This document shows positions 28,648-38,111 of a DNA stretch of 64,000 nt, piece after piece. Position 1 is the stretch's first letter. The number at the start of each line of letters is the position of its first letter. Source of the DNA: Companilactobacillus zhachilii. Its GTDB lineage: Bacteria; Bacillota; Bacilli; Lactobacillales; Lactobacillaceae. The DNA lies in contig NZ_CP031933.2 in assembly GCF_003606365.2 (NCBI RefSeq), forward strand, positions 1,674,001 to 1,738,000, read 5' to 3'. Made by a program: the position numbers and the translations under genes. Below the pieces are notes generated by a model. The model worked only from the letters and a program-made list of their open reading frames with translations. It made no database searches and had not been told where the DNA came from.

Positions 28648-30021
28648 TTATTTAACGTCTCCCTTTAAAGTTTCGACCTCTTGAATAAATTGATCACCAC
28701 GTTCTTCAAAGGTATGGAATTGATCCCAACTAGCAGCTGCTGGAGATAGTAAGATAACATCCCCATCGTCGCTTTGTTTATAAGCCTCTGGAACGGCTTC
28801 AGTCAAGTTATCAACTTTAACGATATTGTCAATATCAGCCTTTTTAGCAGATGAAATCAACTTGTCAGCCGTTTGACCATAAACAACTAAATTGTGAACT
28901 TTTCCCTTCAACGAAGGAACCAATTCGTCAAATCCATTACCACGATCAAGTCCACCTGCAATTAAAGTAATTGGAGCCTTGAATGCTGTCAATGCTACGA
29001 TGGTAGCTTCTACATTGGTTGCTTTAGAATCATTATAGAATTTATGTCCACCAAAAGTATCGACATATTGGATTCTATGCCTGACACCTCTAAATGATGA
29101 TAATACTTCAATGATATCTTCATTTTTAACATCGAATAACTTAGCTACAGTAATGGCGGCCAAAGCATTTTGAACGTTATGTTCACCGGGGATTTGAATC
29201 TCATCGGCTGTCATGATCTTTTCACCATTACAGTAAAGAACATCATCTTTAACATATGCTCCATGTTCTAATTCTTGATTATCAGAAAATGGCAAGATCT
29301 GTGCATTTGACTGTTTAGCTAAATCACGCCATTCTTCAGTATTGTAATTGATAACAAAGTAATCATCCGCTGTTTGGTTCTTAGTAATATGCATCTTAGC
29401 TTTAATGTAATTAGAACGGGTCTTATGAAAATCCAAATGGGTTGAATAAATATTGTTCAACACTGCCACATGTGGATGGAGATCAATCGTTCCTTGAAGT
29501 TGAAAACTGGACAACTCAGTAACGACAACATCATCTTTAGTAGCTTTTTGAATCACATCTGAAATTGGAATACCGATATTACCAGCATAATAGGAATTCT
29601 TAAACTTAGGTGAATGTTTCAACATTAGTTGAATCAAAGTTGTAACAGTAGTTTTCCCATTTGTACCCGTGACACCTACCATTGTGGCATCTGCATAACT
29701 ATAGGCAATTTCTGGTTCAGTAATAACTGGAATCTCCAACTTTTCAGCTTGTTGAATCAGTTCATTTGAATAAAAAATACCGGGGTTCTTAACTAGGTAA
29801 TCGTATGAATCATCAATCAAACTAGCATCATTACTACCAGTGATAACCTTAAAACCGGCATCAATCAAAGCTTGTGCTTCGGTATTTCCCTCTAGTGGAT
29901 TCGAGTCAACAACTGTGACCTCTGAACCCATCTTTTTTAATAATTTGGCTACAGCAAAGCCACTTTTAGCTAAACCTAGAACTAAGATCTTTTTATTTGA
30001 ATAATTACTCTTTGTTTTCAT
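28648..30021 (-). CDS. murD: UDP-MurNAc-L-Ala:D-Glu ligase MurD
   Basis: The 457-residue ATP-dependent ligase adds D-Glu to the peptidoglycan precursor. It has the P-loop GVTGTNGKTTVTT near residue 115, an N-terminal Rossmann-like domain (LVLGLAKSGFAVA), and FYNDSKATN in the C-terminal domain. It overlaps nothing and abuts murG. Confidence 0.97.
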   Translation of the reverse strand: MKTKSNYSNKKILVLGLAKSGFAVAKLLKKMGSEVTVVDSNPLEGNTEAQALIDAGFKVITGSNDASLIDDSYDYLVKNPGIFYSNELIQQAEKLEIPVITEPEIAYSYADATMVGVTGTNGKTTVTTLIQLMLKHSPKFKNSYYAGNIGIPISDVIQKATKDDVVVTELSSFQLQGTIDLHPHVAVLNNIYSTHLDFHKTRSNYIKAKMHITKNQTADDYFVINYNTEEWRDLAKQSNAQILPFSDNQELEHGAYVKDDVLYCNGEKIMTADEIQIPGEHNVQNALAAITVAKLFDVKNEDIIEVLSSFRGVRHRIQYVDTFGGHKFYNDSKATNVEATIVALTAFKAPITLIAGGLDRGNGFDELVPSLKGKVHNLVVYGQTADKLISSAKKADIDNIVKVDNLTEAVPEAYKQSDDGDVILLSPAAASWDQFHTFEERGDQFIQEVETLKGDVK

Positions 30022-30037
30022 TGCTATCTTTTACTTC

Positions 30038-31003
30038 CTATACGAATAAAATTAAATAAATTGCTGAACAAATGGCACCAATAATCCAAAAGACAATGTC
30101 GATCTTCCACTCAGTCCATCCCATCATCTCAAAATGATGATGAATTGGTGTCATCTTGAAAATACGACGATGGAAAACTTTGAATGAAAAGACTTGTAAC
30201 ATAACACTCAATGTTTCAACCACATAAACAAGACCAATCAATAGTAATGACCAGTAACGTCCAAGTAAGATTGAAATTGCTGCCAAACCAGCACCAAGTG
30301 CTAGTGAACCAACATCACCCATAAAAATTTTGGCTGGTTTGTGGTTATAAATTAAGAATGCTAATAGTGCACCCACGACTGAGAAACAGACGATAGCTAA
30401 ATCAAAACGATTTTGATTCAAAGAAATAATTCCGTAGGTTGCGTATGAAATTGCTCCTAAACCACCTAATAGACCATCAAGTCCATCTGTTAAATTCGTC
30501 GCATTTGAAAAACCAACGAGCCAAAAAATTGTAAACAGTATGAAAACCACTGCCGAGTTGATTGACAATACCCCTGGAATGGTAAAGTTCATTGGAAATT
30601 GGTCGCCGTTATAAACGTATAAGAAAATGATACCGACAACGATTTGAAGTAAAGCTTTTTGATAAGCTCGTAAACCAAGATTTCGTTTCTTAAATACTTT
30701 AATAAAATCATCAATAAAACCAATGCAACCGTATAAAACAATGACAAAGGTCGTAATTAATAGTGAATGCGTCAATTGACCTTGCCAAAGGCCAACCCAA
30801 ATATCAGTGATCAAGGTGGCTACAATAATCAGCAAACCACCCATCGTTGGTGTTCCTGATTTCTTTTCGTGCCACTTTGGACCTTCCTCACGAATAGATT
30901 GTCCTTCTTTATGTGCAACCAGATAACCAATTAAAAATGGCATTAAAATGGCCACGATTGCAAAAGAGCTAACTATGTCGAAAATAATATGACTAAATTC
31001 CAT
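30038..31003 (-). CDS. mraY: Phospho-MurNAc-pentapeptide transferase MraY
   Basis: The 321-residue membrane enzyme makes lipid I from undecaprenyl phosphate. Ten hydrophobic segments are predicted. The Asp pair in GFIDDFIKVFKKRN, the NLTDGLDGL loop and FMGDVGSLALG, with the Mg-binding Asp, are all present, as is the HHHFE motif near residue 285. Confidence 0.97.
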   Translation of the reverse strand: MEFSHIIFDIVSSFAIVAILMPFLIGYLVAHKEGQSIREEGPKWHEKKSGTPTMGGLLIIVATLITDIWVGLWQGQLTHSLLITTFVIVLYGCIGFIDDFIKVFKKRNLGLRAYQKALLQIVVGIIFLYVYNGDQFPMNFTIPGVLSINSAVVFILFTIFWLVGFSNATNLTDGLDGLLGGLGAISYATYGIISLNQNRFDLAIVCFSVVGALLAFLIYNHKPAKIFMGDVGSLALGAGLAAISILLGRYWSLLLIGLVYVVETLSVMLQVFSFKVFHRRIFKMTPIHHHFEMMGWTEWKIDIVFWIIGAICSAIYLILFV

Positions 31004-31017
31004 GAAAATCCCCTTAA

Positions 31018-33186
31018 TTATTTATTTTTCAATGTAACTATAATTTTACCACTCCCATTTATCACATGACCAGACTTGACCGACTGTTTAACGACATATC
31101 CGTCACCTTTTGTGGTAACTTGCTTGCCGGTTATTTCAGCAAATTTCAAGACATCATTCTTCGACCAACCTGTCAAATCGGGCATTGTCATAGCTCCATT
31201 GGTCAATAGGACGATTCTTTGATCAGGCATAACTTTTTCACCACTGGCTGGTAATTGTTGTACGACCTTGTTACCAGTACCAATAACACCTGATTGAAGA
31301 TCAAGATCTTTGATTCTTGCGAGTGAGTCGTTGGTTGATTTGTCCAACAAACTTGGGATGCTGACATACTGACTGCCAGCTTCAGTAGCTTTGGTAGGAG
31401 ATTTACCTTGGTTGACTAATCTCTTAACTAACGGATTGAAAACTTCAGAAAGTATTCTTTCGGGAGCTTCAGTCATTTTTTGTGGTTGTTTCATCGTTAC
31501 ATAAACAATGTAATTAGGGTCATTATAAGGAATCATCCCTGCGACTGAAAAAATATAGTTATTTGAGCCTGTTAAATAACCACCAGCAGGCGAGGCAATC
31601 TGGGCAGTACCAGTCTTTACTCCAACCTTAACTCCAGGCACATTATAAACCATACCAGTACCATAATTCTCTGTAACAACTTTACGCATTGCCTTTTGAA
31701 CTGCTTTAGCGGTACTTGCTTTTATCGGTTGACCAACAACTTCACGTTTATATGTTTTCGTTGTTTTTCCGGTATTTGGATTCACAACTTTTTTAATGAT
31801 TTGTGGTTTGATCATCTTACCGCCATTAGCAATTGCCGAAAAAGCTTGTAACATTTGAATCGTATTAACATTGACACTTTGTCCAAAGGACGTCATCGCT
31901 TGATCACTCAAATGTTCATAAGAAATATTTCCCGCAACTTCGCCAGGTAATTCAATCCCCGTTTTGTCACCGATACGGAATCTCTTCATGTATTTCATCC
32001 AAGTTTTAGCACCCATTTGTTCTTCAAGCTTAACCATACCAACGTTTGATGATCGAGTGAATGCTTCAGAAAGTGGAATGTAACCCCAACCTGCGGTATT
32101 CCAGTCACCAATTGTTCGACCACCAACTTCAACTGTTCCTGACTTATACAGCTCATCAGGATTATAGTTACCTGAATCAATTGATGCTGATAATGTCAAA
32201 ATTTTCATAACGGAACCAGGTTCAAATTGGTCTTCCACTAATGTATCACGCCAACTAGTATCAAGGCCTTTACCGGTCGTTGGATTAAAGGTTGGGCGTT
32301 GTGTGGCCGCTTCAATTGCGCCAGTTTTAGCATTCATTACTAAAATCTGTAAGTCTTTTGGTTCATACTTTTCATCGATATTTTGAGCCAAAATCTCAGT
32401 ATACTGTTGAATCTTACTATTCAATGTTAAATAAACATTAGAACCATCAGCTGAACTCTTTTCAATTACTTGTGAATCTGGTAATTCATTTCCGCTATTA
32501 TCAACTTTAGTGATTTTTTTACCATCACGTCCGGCCAAAATCTTATTGAAATATTTTTCAATTCCCATCACACCACTAATATTACTATTTTGATCATTAG
32601 CATTATTAGCTTGGGTGAAGCCAACTAAATTAGTTGCAAAGACCCCATTTGGATAAGATCTTGATGGCAATTCAACGAAATGGATCCCAGGAAGTTTTTG
32701 AGCTGCAATCTTTCGTTTGATTTCAATCGACAGACCACGACCAGATGGTCCAAATTCAACTTGATATTGTTTTTTATTTTTTGGTGACAAATACTGACGT
32801 AATTGCTTAGCTGATAAAGGCAAATACTTACTTAAAATTCGAGCTGTCTTTTCACGATCGACAACATAATCAGGTTTACCAGCCATCGTTTTCGACTTTT
32901 TCGAAACAATTGCGTAAATATTGTAAATTGTGGAGTCACCAGCAATCATATCGCCGTTGACATCCAAAATATCGCCACGCTTGGCATTAACTTTATCTAC
33001 ATTTTCATACTTTTGTTTAGTCCTTTGTTCCAAATTAACGCCATCATATTGCTTACTCATGGAAATATAAGCAAATCTTTGGATAAAAAGGATAAAAGAA
33101 AAGGCAGTCGCAATCAAAATTACCATACCAACAATATAATGATTGCGTCTTGCCTTATTTTTAAATAATTTTCTGAACTTACTCAT
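31018..33186 (-). CDS. pbpX: Septal transpeptidase PBP2x (with PASTA domains)
   Basis: The 722-residue class B penicillin-binding protein has one N-terminal membrane segment (about 17-38), a dimerisation region, and a transpeptidase domain with SVMK (the active Ser), SSN and KTGTA. Two PASTA domains occupy the last 120 residues (SLARIKDLDLQSG and MPDLTGWSKNDVLKF), which is typical of PBP2x in lactobacilli. It overlaps ftsL by 4 nt. Confidence 0.95.
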   Translation of the reverse strand: MSKFRKLFKNKARRNHYIVGMVILIATAFSFILFIQRFAYISMSKQYDGVNLEQRTKQKYENVDKVNAKRGDILDVNGDMIAGDSTIYNIYAIVSKKSKTMAGKPDYVVDREKTARILSKYLPLSAKQLRQYLSPKNKKQYQVEFGPSGRGLSIEIKRKIAAQKLPGIHFVELPSRSYPNGVFATNLVGFTQANNANDQNSNISGVMGIEKYFNKILAGRDGKKITKVDNSGNELPDSQVIEKSSADGSNVYLTLNSKIQQYTEILAQNIDEKYEPKDLQILVMNAKTGAIEAATQRPTFNPTTGKGLDTSWRDTLVEDQFEPGSVMKILTLSASIDSGNYNPDELYKSGTVEVGGRTIGDWNTAGWGYIPLSEAFTRSSNVGMVKLEEQMGAKTWMKYMKRFRIGDKTGIELPGEVAGNISYEHLSDQAMTSFGQSVNVNTIQMLQAFSAIANGGKMIKPQIIKKVVNPNTGKTTKTYKREVVGQPIKASTAKAVQKAMRKVVTENYGTGMVYNVPGVKVGVKTGTAQIASPAGGYLTGSNNYIFSVAGMIPYNDPNYIVYVTMKQPQKMTEAPERILSEVFNPLVKRLVNQGKSPTKATEAGSQYVSIPSLLDKSTNDSLARIKDLDLQSGVIGTGNKVVQQLPASGEKVMPDQRIVLLTNGAMTMPDLTGWSKNDVLKFAEITGKQVTTKGDGYVVKQSVKSGHVINGSGKIIVTLKNK

Positions 33187-33548
33187 TTTGAAATGTTCCT
33201 TACATTGTTGTCACTCATTTTCAAATTATGCTTTTTTGCAAAAGAAGAAAAACGATCAAAACTAGTTAATTCAGAAATCTCTTGTCTTAAATTAACGTTG
33301 CTCGTGTTTGTTTTGGACACTTGCGTCGTTAGACCGTCCAATCTGTTTTGAGAAGAAGTCATCGAAACCTTAATACTAACCAAAGCAACCATTAATGCCA
33401 AGGTCAATAAGCCTAATCCTACAATTGAAAAACTTTCAAATTTGGACAGGGATACACTGCGGGTCTTAGGGGCCGACTGAACTTTAGGTTCAGGTTGGGC
33501 TGCAGTTTGATAATCTTGTAAATTTCTAGCAGTACTTTCTTCTCTCAT
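33183..33548 (-). CDS. ftsL: Divisome protein FtsL
   Basis: The 121-residue bitopic protein has one membrane segment at about 53-73 and a short coiled coil outside (about 78-100). Identification rests mainly on position between rsmH and pbp2x, since FtsL sequences diverge widely. It works with DivIB and DivIC. Confidence 0.88.
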   Translation of the reverse strand: MREESTARNLQDYQTAAQPEPKVQSAPKTRSVSLSKFESFSIVGLGLLTLALMVALVSIKVSMTSSQNRLDGLTTQVSKTNTSNVNLRQEISELTSFDRFSSFAKKHNLKMSDNNVRNISK

Positions 33549-33563
33549 ATTCTTAATTCTCCA

Positions 33564-34514
33564 TTATATCTTTTCAACAACACGTAATTTAGCACTATGT
33601 GCTCGATTATTTTCAGATAATTCTTCAGTGTTAGGCAATATTGGCTTGCGAGTTATTTGTTTCAAGACGGGTTTTATATCGTCGGGAATAACGGGAAGTC
33701 CTCTTGGTAAATCGACATGGGAATTGTCTTTAAAAATATGTTTAACGATACGATCTTCTTTGGATTGAAAAGTTATAACGCTGATTCGGCCTTTTGGAGC
33801 TAATAAATCAATTGCTTGTTCAAGTGACCTTTCAAGTGAACCCAATTCATCATTAACTGCAATTCTAATAGCTTGGAAAACACGCTTAGCTGGATGACCA
33901 CCGGTTCTTCTTGCCGCAGCCGGAATAGCGTTCTTAATAATATCAGCTAATTCCAGTGTTGAAGTAATACGATGTTCAGCTCTTGTTCTCTCAATGGCAC
34001 GTGCAATTTGTTTAGCAAATTTTTCATCACTATATTTATAGAAAATACTTACTAATTCATTGTAGGACCAATCATTAACGATTTTTTCTGCATCAAGATC
34101 TTGTCTTTGATCCATCCGCATATCTAAGCGAGCTTCTTTTTTGTAACTGAAACCACGAACGGCATCATCGAATTGAGGCGATGAAACCCCCAAGTCATAA
34201 ACAATACCGTCAACTTTCTCTACTCCAAGTTCATTCAAACGTTCTTGCATATTTTCAAAATTGTCACGTATTAATGTTAATGAGTTATCGCCAATAATTT
34301 TGGCATCGTTTTGAATACTCTCACCGACTTCAATGGCAGCCTCATCACGATCAAACACATAAAGATGACTATTGTGTACACGACTTAATAGTTCCTTGGT
34401 GTGACCACCACGGCCAAAGGTAGCGTCTACATAAATTCCATTGTCATGGGGATTTACTTCGTCAATAGTTTCTTTTAAAAGTACTGTTTTATGTTTATAT
34501 ACATTAGAAGTCAA
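33564..34514 (-). CDS. rsmH: 16S rRNA (cytosine1402-N4)-methyltransferase RsmH
   Basis: The 316-residue SAM-dependent enzyme methylates C1402 in the ribosomal P site. It has [11 protein letters not shown] near residues 29-39, [10 protein letters not shown] near 107 and the [14 protein letters not shown] block near 220. Its start overlaps the mraZ end by 11 nt. Confidence 0.97.
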   Translation of the reverse strand: MTSNVYKHKTVLLKETIDEVNPHDNGIYVDATFGRGGHTKELLSRVHNSHLYVFDRDEAAIEVGESIQNDAKIIGDNSLTLIRDNFENMQERLNELGVEKVDGIVYDLGVSSPQFDDAVRGFSYKKEARLDMRMDQRQDLDAEKIVNDWSYNELVSIFYKYSDEKFAKQIARAIERTRAEHRITSTLELADIIKNAIPAAARRTGGHPAKRVFQAIRIAVNDELGSLERSLEQAIDLLAPKGRISVITFQSKEDRIVKHIFKDNSHVDLPRGLPVIPDDIKPVLKQITRKPILPNTEELSENNRAHSAKLRVVEKI

Positions 34515-34935
34515 AGTCTGTCATTTTCTCCGATATTTCTTCAAAATTATCTTCAGCCTCTTGGCTAAATTTATTCCAACGGTCCTCATCCCAAATTTCA
34601 ATCCGGTCTGAGACACCGACTATTACACAATTTTTAGTTAGTTTAGCGAAATTGACTAAGGAAGACGAAATGTTGATTCTTCCCTGTTTGTCAAATTCCA
34701 TCTCTGCCGCAGCAGAATAAAAGAAGCGAGTGAATGCCCGAGCATCCTTTTTTGTCAAAGGCAACTTATCAAGTTGAGCCTCCAACTTATCCCATTGTTC
34801 AAGGGGATAACCAAAAAGGCAACCGTCCATGCCACGCGTAATAACAAAGCTATCACCCAGCAACTTTCTAAACTTAGCAGGCACGATTATTCGGCCCTTA
34901 GTATCAAGTGTGTGATGAAATTCACCCATAAACAC
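34504..34935 (-). CDS. mraZ: Transcriptional regulator MraZ
   Basis: Started at GTG 34935, the product is 143 residues beginning [15 protein letters not shown], the typical family start, with GAGGTGA 7 nt upstream. A longer frame to 34962 would place the Shine-Dalgarno inside the gene. It has two AbrB-like SpoVT domains ([14 protein letters not shown] and DKQGRINIS). MraZ represses the dcw operon by binding repeats in its own promoter; matching repeats lie just upstream. Confidence 0.93.
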   Translation of the reverse strand: MFMGEFHHTLDTKGRIIVPAKFRKLLGDSFVITRGMDGCLFGYPLEQWDKLEAQLDKLPLTKKDARAFTRFFYSAAAEMEFDKQGRINISSSLVNFAKLTKNCVIVGVSDRIEIWDEDRWNKFSQEAEDNFEEISEKMTDFDF

Positions 34936-34972
34936 GGACAGTTCACCTCGATTCTTTAACACTACTTAATTT

Positions 34973-34997
34973 ACCACAATTCCCCACTTTTAACCAC
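34973..34997 (-). promoter_or_regulatory. mraZ: Predicted MraZ-binding boxes
   Basis: On the minus strand three GTGG cores lie exactly 10 nt apart (GTGGTTAAAA, GTGGGGAATT, GTGGTAAATT), 38-62 nt upstream of the mraZ start. MraZ oligomers are known to bind GTGG-type direct repeats with helical periodicity, so dcw autorepression is inferred. Confidence 0.75.
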
Positions 34998-35159
34998 ACG
35001 ATATTTGACAATCAGTCAATTAATGTGAAAGCAGTTACTAATTATACAGTTCAAGCAGTGGGGGATAATTTCAATTTTCGATATAGGCGCTTACAAATAT
35101 TGCATATTTTGTATATGTGAAGTAACATTTCACTATACATGAATTAGGTGGTGGAAGCT

Positions 35160-35276
35160 TTGGACGATAAAAAACCTAAGAGCACTTTGACTAAAATTAC
35201 ACAAGTGGTTGTTTGGCTAATGATCTTAGTAACAATTGGCGGTGTAGTTTTAGGTGCCGTAATGAGTTTTATTTAA
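35160..35276 (+). CDS. DUF4044-type small membrane protein
   Basis: A 38-residue frame (TTG start at 35160; AGGTGGTGG upstream; in-frame GTG at 35151 also possible) gives a Lys-rich start DDKKPKSTLTKITQ and one membrane helix VVVWLMILVTIGGVVLGAVM. It matches the tiny DUF4044 proteins found beside mraZ in Lactobacillales. It is divergent from the dcw operon. An imperfect palindrome GTGAA-N7-TTCAC (about 35118-35134) lies in its leader. Confidence 0.8.
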   Translation: MDDKKPKSTLTKITQVVVWLMILVTIGGVVLGAVMSFI

Positions 35277-35332
35277 TCTACGTAGATAATTGACACTTTG
35301 AATTGGGGACAATTCATGGTGTTTTTTTGTTG

Positions 35333-35518
35333 GCCGTCTCCGGGAGAACACTACACAAGCCAGTCTGCTGTGGGACCGCCCGGAGCCAAGGTCTCCGAGC
35401 TCGATTTTGAACTTCGCAAAGTACGCGAATTTCAAAATACGTCCGTGGAGTAAGAGCTAAAGCTCTAACACCACTATCACTGCGGACTGGCTTGTGTAGT
35501 GTTCTCCCTCCGACTAAT
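35333..35518 (-). repeat. Branched intergenic element, copy 5
   Basis: Reverse copy, from GCCGTCTCC to CCGACTA. The closing stem is unique: GAACACTACACAAGCCAGTC against GACTGGCTTGTGTAGTGTTC. Hairpin C CGGAG/CTCCG; hairpin A AGAGCTAAAGCTCT. It lies in the 3' region of the DUF4044 transcript, before a shared terminator. Confidence 0.92.
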
Positions 35519-35573
35519 TTGACTTTTTTCTCTAATACAATTCGTCTATTTGAATAAAAACATAACAAAACAA

Positions 35574-35620
35574 AAAAGGCCTGGCGATTTTGAAAATTAT
35601 TCAAAATCGCTAGGCCTTAC
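35574..35620. terminator. Bidirectional terminator between two elements
   Basis: AAGGCCTGGCGATTTTG pairs with CAAAATCGCTAGGCCTT, with A and T runs outside. It separates the convergent DUF4044 and thiT units and lies in the spacer of an element pair, so copies 5 and 6 should each be in a 3' untranslated region. Confidence 0.8.
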
Positions 35621-35690
35621 TTATTATCTTCACATATGAAATTAAATTCTAATCAACTTTATCCAACTAGTTATCCAAAACAGAGAATAC

Positions 35691-35870
35691 ACTAGCCGGA
35701 AGGAGCAAGAAATTTTGGTTGCTGTGCAGATGGCGTTAGTGCTTTAGCACTTACATCACGGGACGACTTTTGAAATTCGCGCACCTTGCGAAGTTCAAAA
35801 TCGAGCCGAAAGACCTTGGCTTTCGGCGGTCCCCACAGCGACCAAAATTTCTTGCTCCTGGAGGCGGCAC
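35691..35870 (+). repeat. Branched intergenic element, copy 6
   Basis: Forward copy with closing stem GGAGCAAGAAATTTTGGTTG against CGACCAAAATTTCTTGCTCC, hairpin A AGTGCTTTAGCACT and hairpin C CGAAAG/CTTTCG. It ends 7 nt from the restored thiT stop codon. Confidence 0.93.
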
Positions 35871-35877
35871 CAATTAT

Positions 35878-36458
35878 TTAGCTTTTCACAATAATCAACT
35901 GCTTAAAGACCCGGTTCAATACAACTACCAACACTGCCAACATAATCATATTGGCTACAAAGCTTCCACCATTGATTACCAATGAGTAGATCCATGGATT
36001 CATACCCTTAGGAGCATACATCCCCAATAAATACCACCAGCAATGAAGTGGAAGAAGTATTTCGCAAAAAATCCAACTGCTGAATAAAACAATATCAAGC
36101 CCATGGCATTTTTTCCACGTTCAATTGCTTCCTTAACTGGTTTGCTACCAAGTCCAACTAAACCAACTACCGCAAAAGCTACTGGAAATTCAACAAATCC
36201 TTGTAAAGGATTTAGGACACTTCCCTTGCTAATTCCAAACAGTAGCATATCAGCCAATCCCCAGACTAGCCCGGCAATTAAGCCAGCTCTCAAGCCTCGG
36301 CGTAACGCATAAATTGCCATTGGAATCAATCCATAGACAAATTCAATGGCTGAAACTCCGGTTGTATGTGGAACGAATGATAAAGCTAATGCTAAAGCGG
36401 TAATTATTGCCCCTTCGGTAATAACAATCAATTCGTTATTTTTACCAACATTAGTCAT
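35878..36458 (-). pseudogene. thiT: Thiamine ECF-transporter S component ThiT, frameshifted
   Basis: The visible frame (36000-36458) stops after 152 residues at IYWGCMLLRV. One missing base near 36018-36023 explains this: restoring it gives IYWGMYAPKGMNPW and a further 40 codons ending at 35878, for a normal ThiT of about 193 residues. The N-terminal part has ThiT features (EGAIITALALALSFVPH, LRAGLIAGLVWGLADM). ThiT binds thiamine and works with the EcfAA'T module. It follows an intact TPP riboswitch. It is either recently broken or an assembly error. Confidence 0.88.
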
Positions 36459-36502
36459 AAAAAAAGAACTCCCTTCTGATTTTAGCCATCACAAGAGAGT
36501 TC
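36459..36502 (-). terminator. TPP riboswitch expression platform
   Basis: GAACTCTCTT pairs with AAGGGAGTTC, followed by seven Ts that reach the ATG of thiT. The 3' arm contains the Shine-Dalgarno (GAAGGGAG), so folding could block both transcription and translation. Confidence 0.75.
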
Positions 36503-36519
36503 GAGCGTCTGCTTGAACA

Positions 36520-36604
36520 ACACTATCCCTACGCATGTATTAACATAACAGGTTTAAAGGGTCTGAACAAAATGTTCACTCTCAGCCAAAGGCTCCCCCT
36601 GTGT
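36520..36604 (-). promoter_or_regulatory. TPP riboswitch aptamer
   Basis: On the minus strand the conserved segments appear in order: GGGGAGCC, GGCTGAGAG, ACCCTTTAAACCTG, TTAATAC and CGTAGGGA. This is the THI element. It sits directly upstream of thiT and should switch it off when thiamine pyrophosphate is abundant. Confidence 0.95.
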
Positions 36605-36642
36605 TGACTTATTCAATTACAAAAGAATTGTACCACAGAGCA

Positions 36643-37440
36643 TTATTTTCTACCAAACACTCTGCCCCAAAAGCCAACTTTTTTTGTATGCTCAGACAAA
36701 TTCAACGGTATATTTTCACCCAACATCCGATGAGCAATATTTTGATAACTGTGACCTGCATCACTGTCATTATCAAAAACTACTGTTTGTCCGGAGTTAG
36801 AAGCAGAAATAACTTTATCTTCATCAATTACGATTCCCAACAAGGGAATTCCTAAGTGATTAACGATATCGTCAATTTTCATTGATGTGCCATCGTTAAT
36901 CATATTTTTACGGATACGATTAATAATTAAATGCGGTGTTATTGGCATATTCATGCTTTCTAAAATACCAACTACTCGATCAGCATCACTCACAGAAGCA
37001 ACTTCTGGATTAGTGACAACCAAAGCCCCATCAGCAATTGATACTGCATTTTGAAAGCCATATTCAATCCCTGCCGGACAATCGATCATCACAAAATCGA
37101 AACGTTGTTTCAATTCGCCAACGATATTACCCACTGACTCTTTGTCTAAAACATATTTATCCGCAAACTGTGAGGCTGCCAATAAATATAAGTTATCCTC
37201 GAATCGTGGATCACGAACTAGAGCTTGTGAAACAACAACGCGATGTTGCGCTACATCAACGATATCGTAAACGATTCGATTGGTTAATCCCATTACCGCA
37301 TCAAGGTTACGCAACCCAATGTCTAGATCGACCATACAAACCTTTTTACCAAGGCTCGCTAAGACAGTACTAACATTTGCAGTTGTAGTTGTTTTACCAA
37401 CTCCACCTTTTCCAGAAGTTACAACGATTGATATCCCCAT
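36643..37440 (-). CDS. minD: Septum-site ATPase MinD
   Basis: The 265-residue ParA-type ATPase has the deviant Walker A KGGVGKTTTT at residues 11-20, CMVDLDIGLRNLD, and the C-terminal amphipathic membrane helix near VGFWGRVFGRK. It positions MinC to stop polar septation. It abuts minC. Confidence 0.97.
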   Translation of the reverse strand: MGISIVVTSGKGGVGKTTTTANVSTVLASLGKKVCMVDLDIGLRNLDAVMGLTNRIVYDIVDVAQHRVVVSQALVRDPRFEDNLYLLAASQFADKYVLDKESVGNIVGELKQRFDFVMIDCPAGIEYGFQNAVSIADGALVVTNPEVASVSDADRVVGILESMNMPITPHLIINRIRKNMINDGTSMKIDDIVNHLGIPLLGIVIDEDKVISASNSGQTVVFDNDSDAGHSYQNIAHRMLGENIPLNLSEHTKKVGFWGRVFGRK

Positions 37441-37442
37441 AG

Positions 37443-38111
37443 CTAACCTGTCCTTTTTCCTAAATCATTTAATCTATCTTTATAATTAGTTAAATCATCA
37501 ACACTAATTGAATGCAAGTCATCAATAAAAGCAAATTTACCAGCTTGAAAATCTTTTTTGTTATCATCTGTAACAATTTCAATCACATCAGCGATTCGCA
37601 ATTGATCAACATTTTGTAAATTCCCAAAAATGGCTGCTTTGGTATTGTCTGGATAACCTGCTTGCACAATACCATTGACCTCACCCAAAATATAAATTGA
37701 ACCAGTTGTACAAATTTGTGCATCCCGATGTAAGGTCCCCAAGAAAATTAAATCACCTTCATAGTCTAATTTTTGACCACTGCGGACAATTCCTGATTCA
37801 ATATTCATTTTATTGGCTTTTAAAATTTCAGCCACTTTTACTTTATCTTCAACATCTGATTGAATATCTTTTAATTCTAGCTGTGGATATTGATCAAAGA
37901 ATTCTCTAATTCCATCTTTTTGTTCATCAGTCAAAAGCCGACGACCAGTTTTAACCGTAAAATAAATGACATCATCATTTTCATTGGTTGATTCAACGTT
38001 TTGCTGCATAATCAATTCTTTTAGTTTTTTAAACGCATTAACGTAATTAGCTTTATCATCCATTAATACAGAAAAGCCGTTTTTATCACCCTTTAAAATG
38101 ATATCTTTCAT
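37443..38111 (-). CDS. minC: Septum-site inhibitor MinC
   Basis: The 222-residue protein has an N-terminal FtsZ-binding domain and a C-terminal beta-helix (VRSGQKLDYEGDLIFLG, NGIVQAGYPDN) that dimerises and binds MinD. It overlaps mreD by 4 nt, so the min and mreCD genes form one operon. Confidence 0.95.
   Translation of the reverse strand: MKDIILKGDKNGFSVLMDDKANYVNAFKKLKELIMQQNVESTNENDDVIYFTVKTGRRLLTDEQKDGIREFFDQYPQLELKDIQSDVEDKVKVAEILKANKMNIESGIVRSGQKLDYEGDLIFLGTLHRDAQICTTGSIYILGEVNGIVQAGYPDNTKAAIFGNLQNVDQLRIADVIEIVTDDNKKDFQAGKFAFIDDLHSISVDDLTNYKDRLNDLGKRTG

Noticed and set aside
35314..35604. Open frame of 96 codons on the minus strand over an intergenic element
   Set aside because: It translates the folded repeat and its flank. 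Similar frames occur over other copies (43142-43450, 46484-46729, 52816-53010) but in no shared reading frame and without ribosome-binding sites.
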